A stretch of 5,990 nucleotides of DNA from Marinovum sp. (GTDB taxonomy: Bacteria; Pseudomonadota; Alphaproteobacteria; Rhodobacterales; Rhodobacteraceae): the NCBI GenBank assembly GCA_002684375.1, contig NYVC01000051.1, forward strand, positions 1,770-7,759. Direction: 5' to 3'. The notes under the pieces were generated by a model. That model was not told where the DNA came from. It did not search any database and saw only the letters and a list, made by a program, of their open reading frames with translations. This document shows, piece after piece, positions 5,978-5,990 of the stretch. The first letter of the stretch is position 1; each line of letters starts with the position of its first letter. Position numbers and translations under genes: made by a program.

Positions 5978-5990
5978 TGCCTGAATTGGG
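5977..5990 (+). CDS. ccmD: Start of ccmD, small haem-exporter accessory membrane protein (partial)
   Basis: An ATG at 5977-5979 shares its A with the ccmC stop (TGATG) and reads M-P-E-L-G to the window edge. Rhodobacterales CcmD proteins, as I recall, begin with this kind of sequence (MPELGKYA or MPDLGKYA), and ccmD directly follows ccmC in this order. CcmD is a short single-span protein that stabilises the CcmABC complex and aids release of holo-CcmE. Only five residues are visible, so the call rests mainly on position. Confidence 0.7.

Noticed and set aside
1..5990. Search for CRISPR repeats, insertion-sequence ends, tRNA genes, phage or defence genes
   Set aside because: No repeated units, transposase motifs, tRNA folds or defence-type domains were seen; every large gene belongs to a TRAP transporter or the cytochrome c maturation set.

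Overview
The window looks like a piece of an alphaproteobacterial chromosome, most likely a marine Rhodobacterales (Roseobacter-type) genome. The evidence is a DctPQM set that closely resembles the Rhodobacter C4-dicarboxylate TRAP transporter, a ccmA-ccmB-ccmC-ccmD gene order that matches helABCD of Rhodobacter capsulatus, and moderate GC in the genes with a clearly more AT-rich intergenic region upstream. The lineage call is inference from remembered protein similarity; no search was run.

Layout. Positions 1-81 hold the first 27 codons of a leftward gene that runs out of the window; only its hydrophobic N-terminus is visible. Positions 82-706 carry no convincing gene. Their clearest structure is a pair of related dyad sequences at about 463-482 and 495-516, one nearly perfect and one perfect, spaced 33 bp centre to centre. 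They are a good candidate operator for the downstream transporter operon. Positions 707-3870 are dctP, dctQ and dctM, encoding a periplasmic solute-binding protein and the small and large membrane subunits of a tripartite ATP-independent periplasmic transporter. A stem-loop followed by four T lies between dctP and dctQ, and dctQ/dctM overlap by one base. After a 70-bp gap without an obvious terminator come ccmA (ABC ATPase), ccmB (its membrane partner) and ccmC (haem-handling WWD-domain protein). The first codons of ccmD overlap the ccmC stop at the right edge.

How the parts work together. DctP captures a C4-dicarboxylate such as succinate, malate or fumarate in the periplasm and delivers it to DctQM, which imports it using an ion gradient. 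CcmABCD form the haem-delivery half of System I cytochrome c maturation: CcmC with CcmD loads haem onto CcmE, and CcmAB hydrolyse ATP to release holo-CcmE. All seven rightward genes lie on one strand with short spacers, so read-through from the transporter into the ccm genes is possible.

No previously undescribed system was found. The genes are ordinary, well-known families, apparently intact. The points worth a second look are the paired dyads upstream of dctP, the intercistronic hairpin, the unidentified leftward gene, and some small sequence peculiarities.
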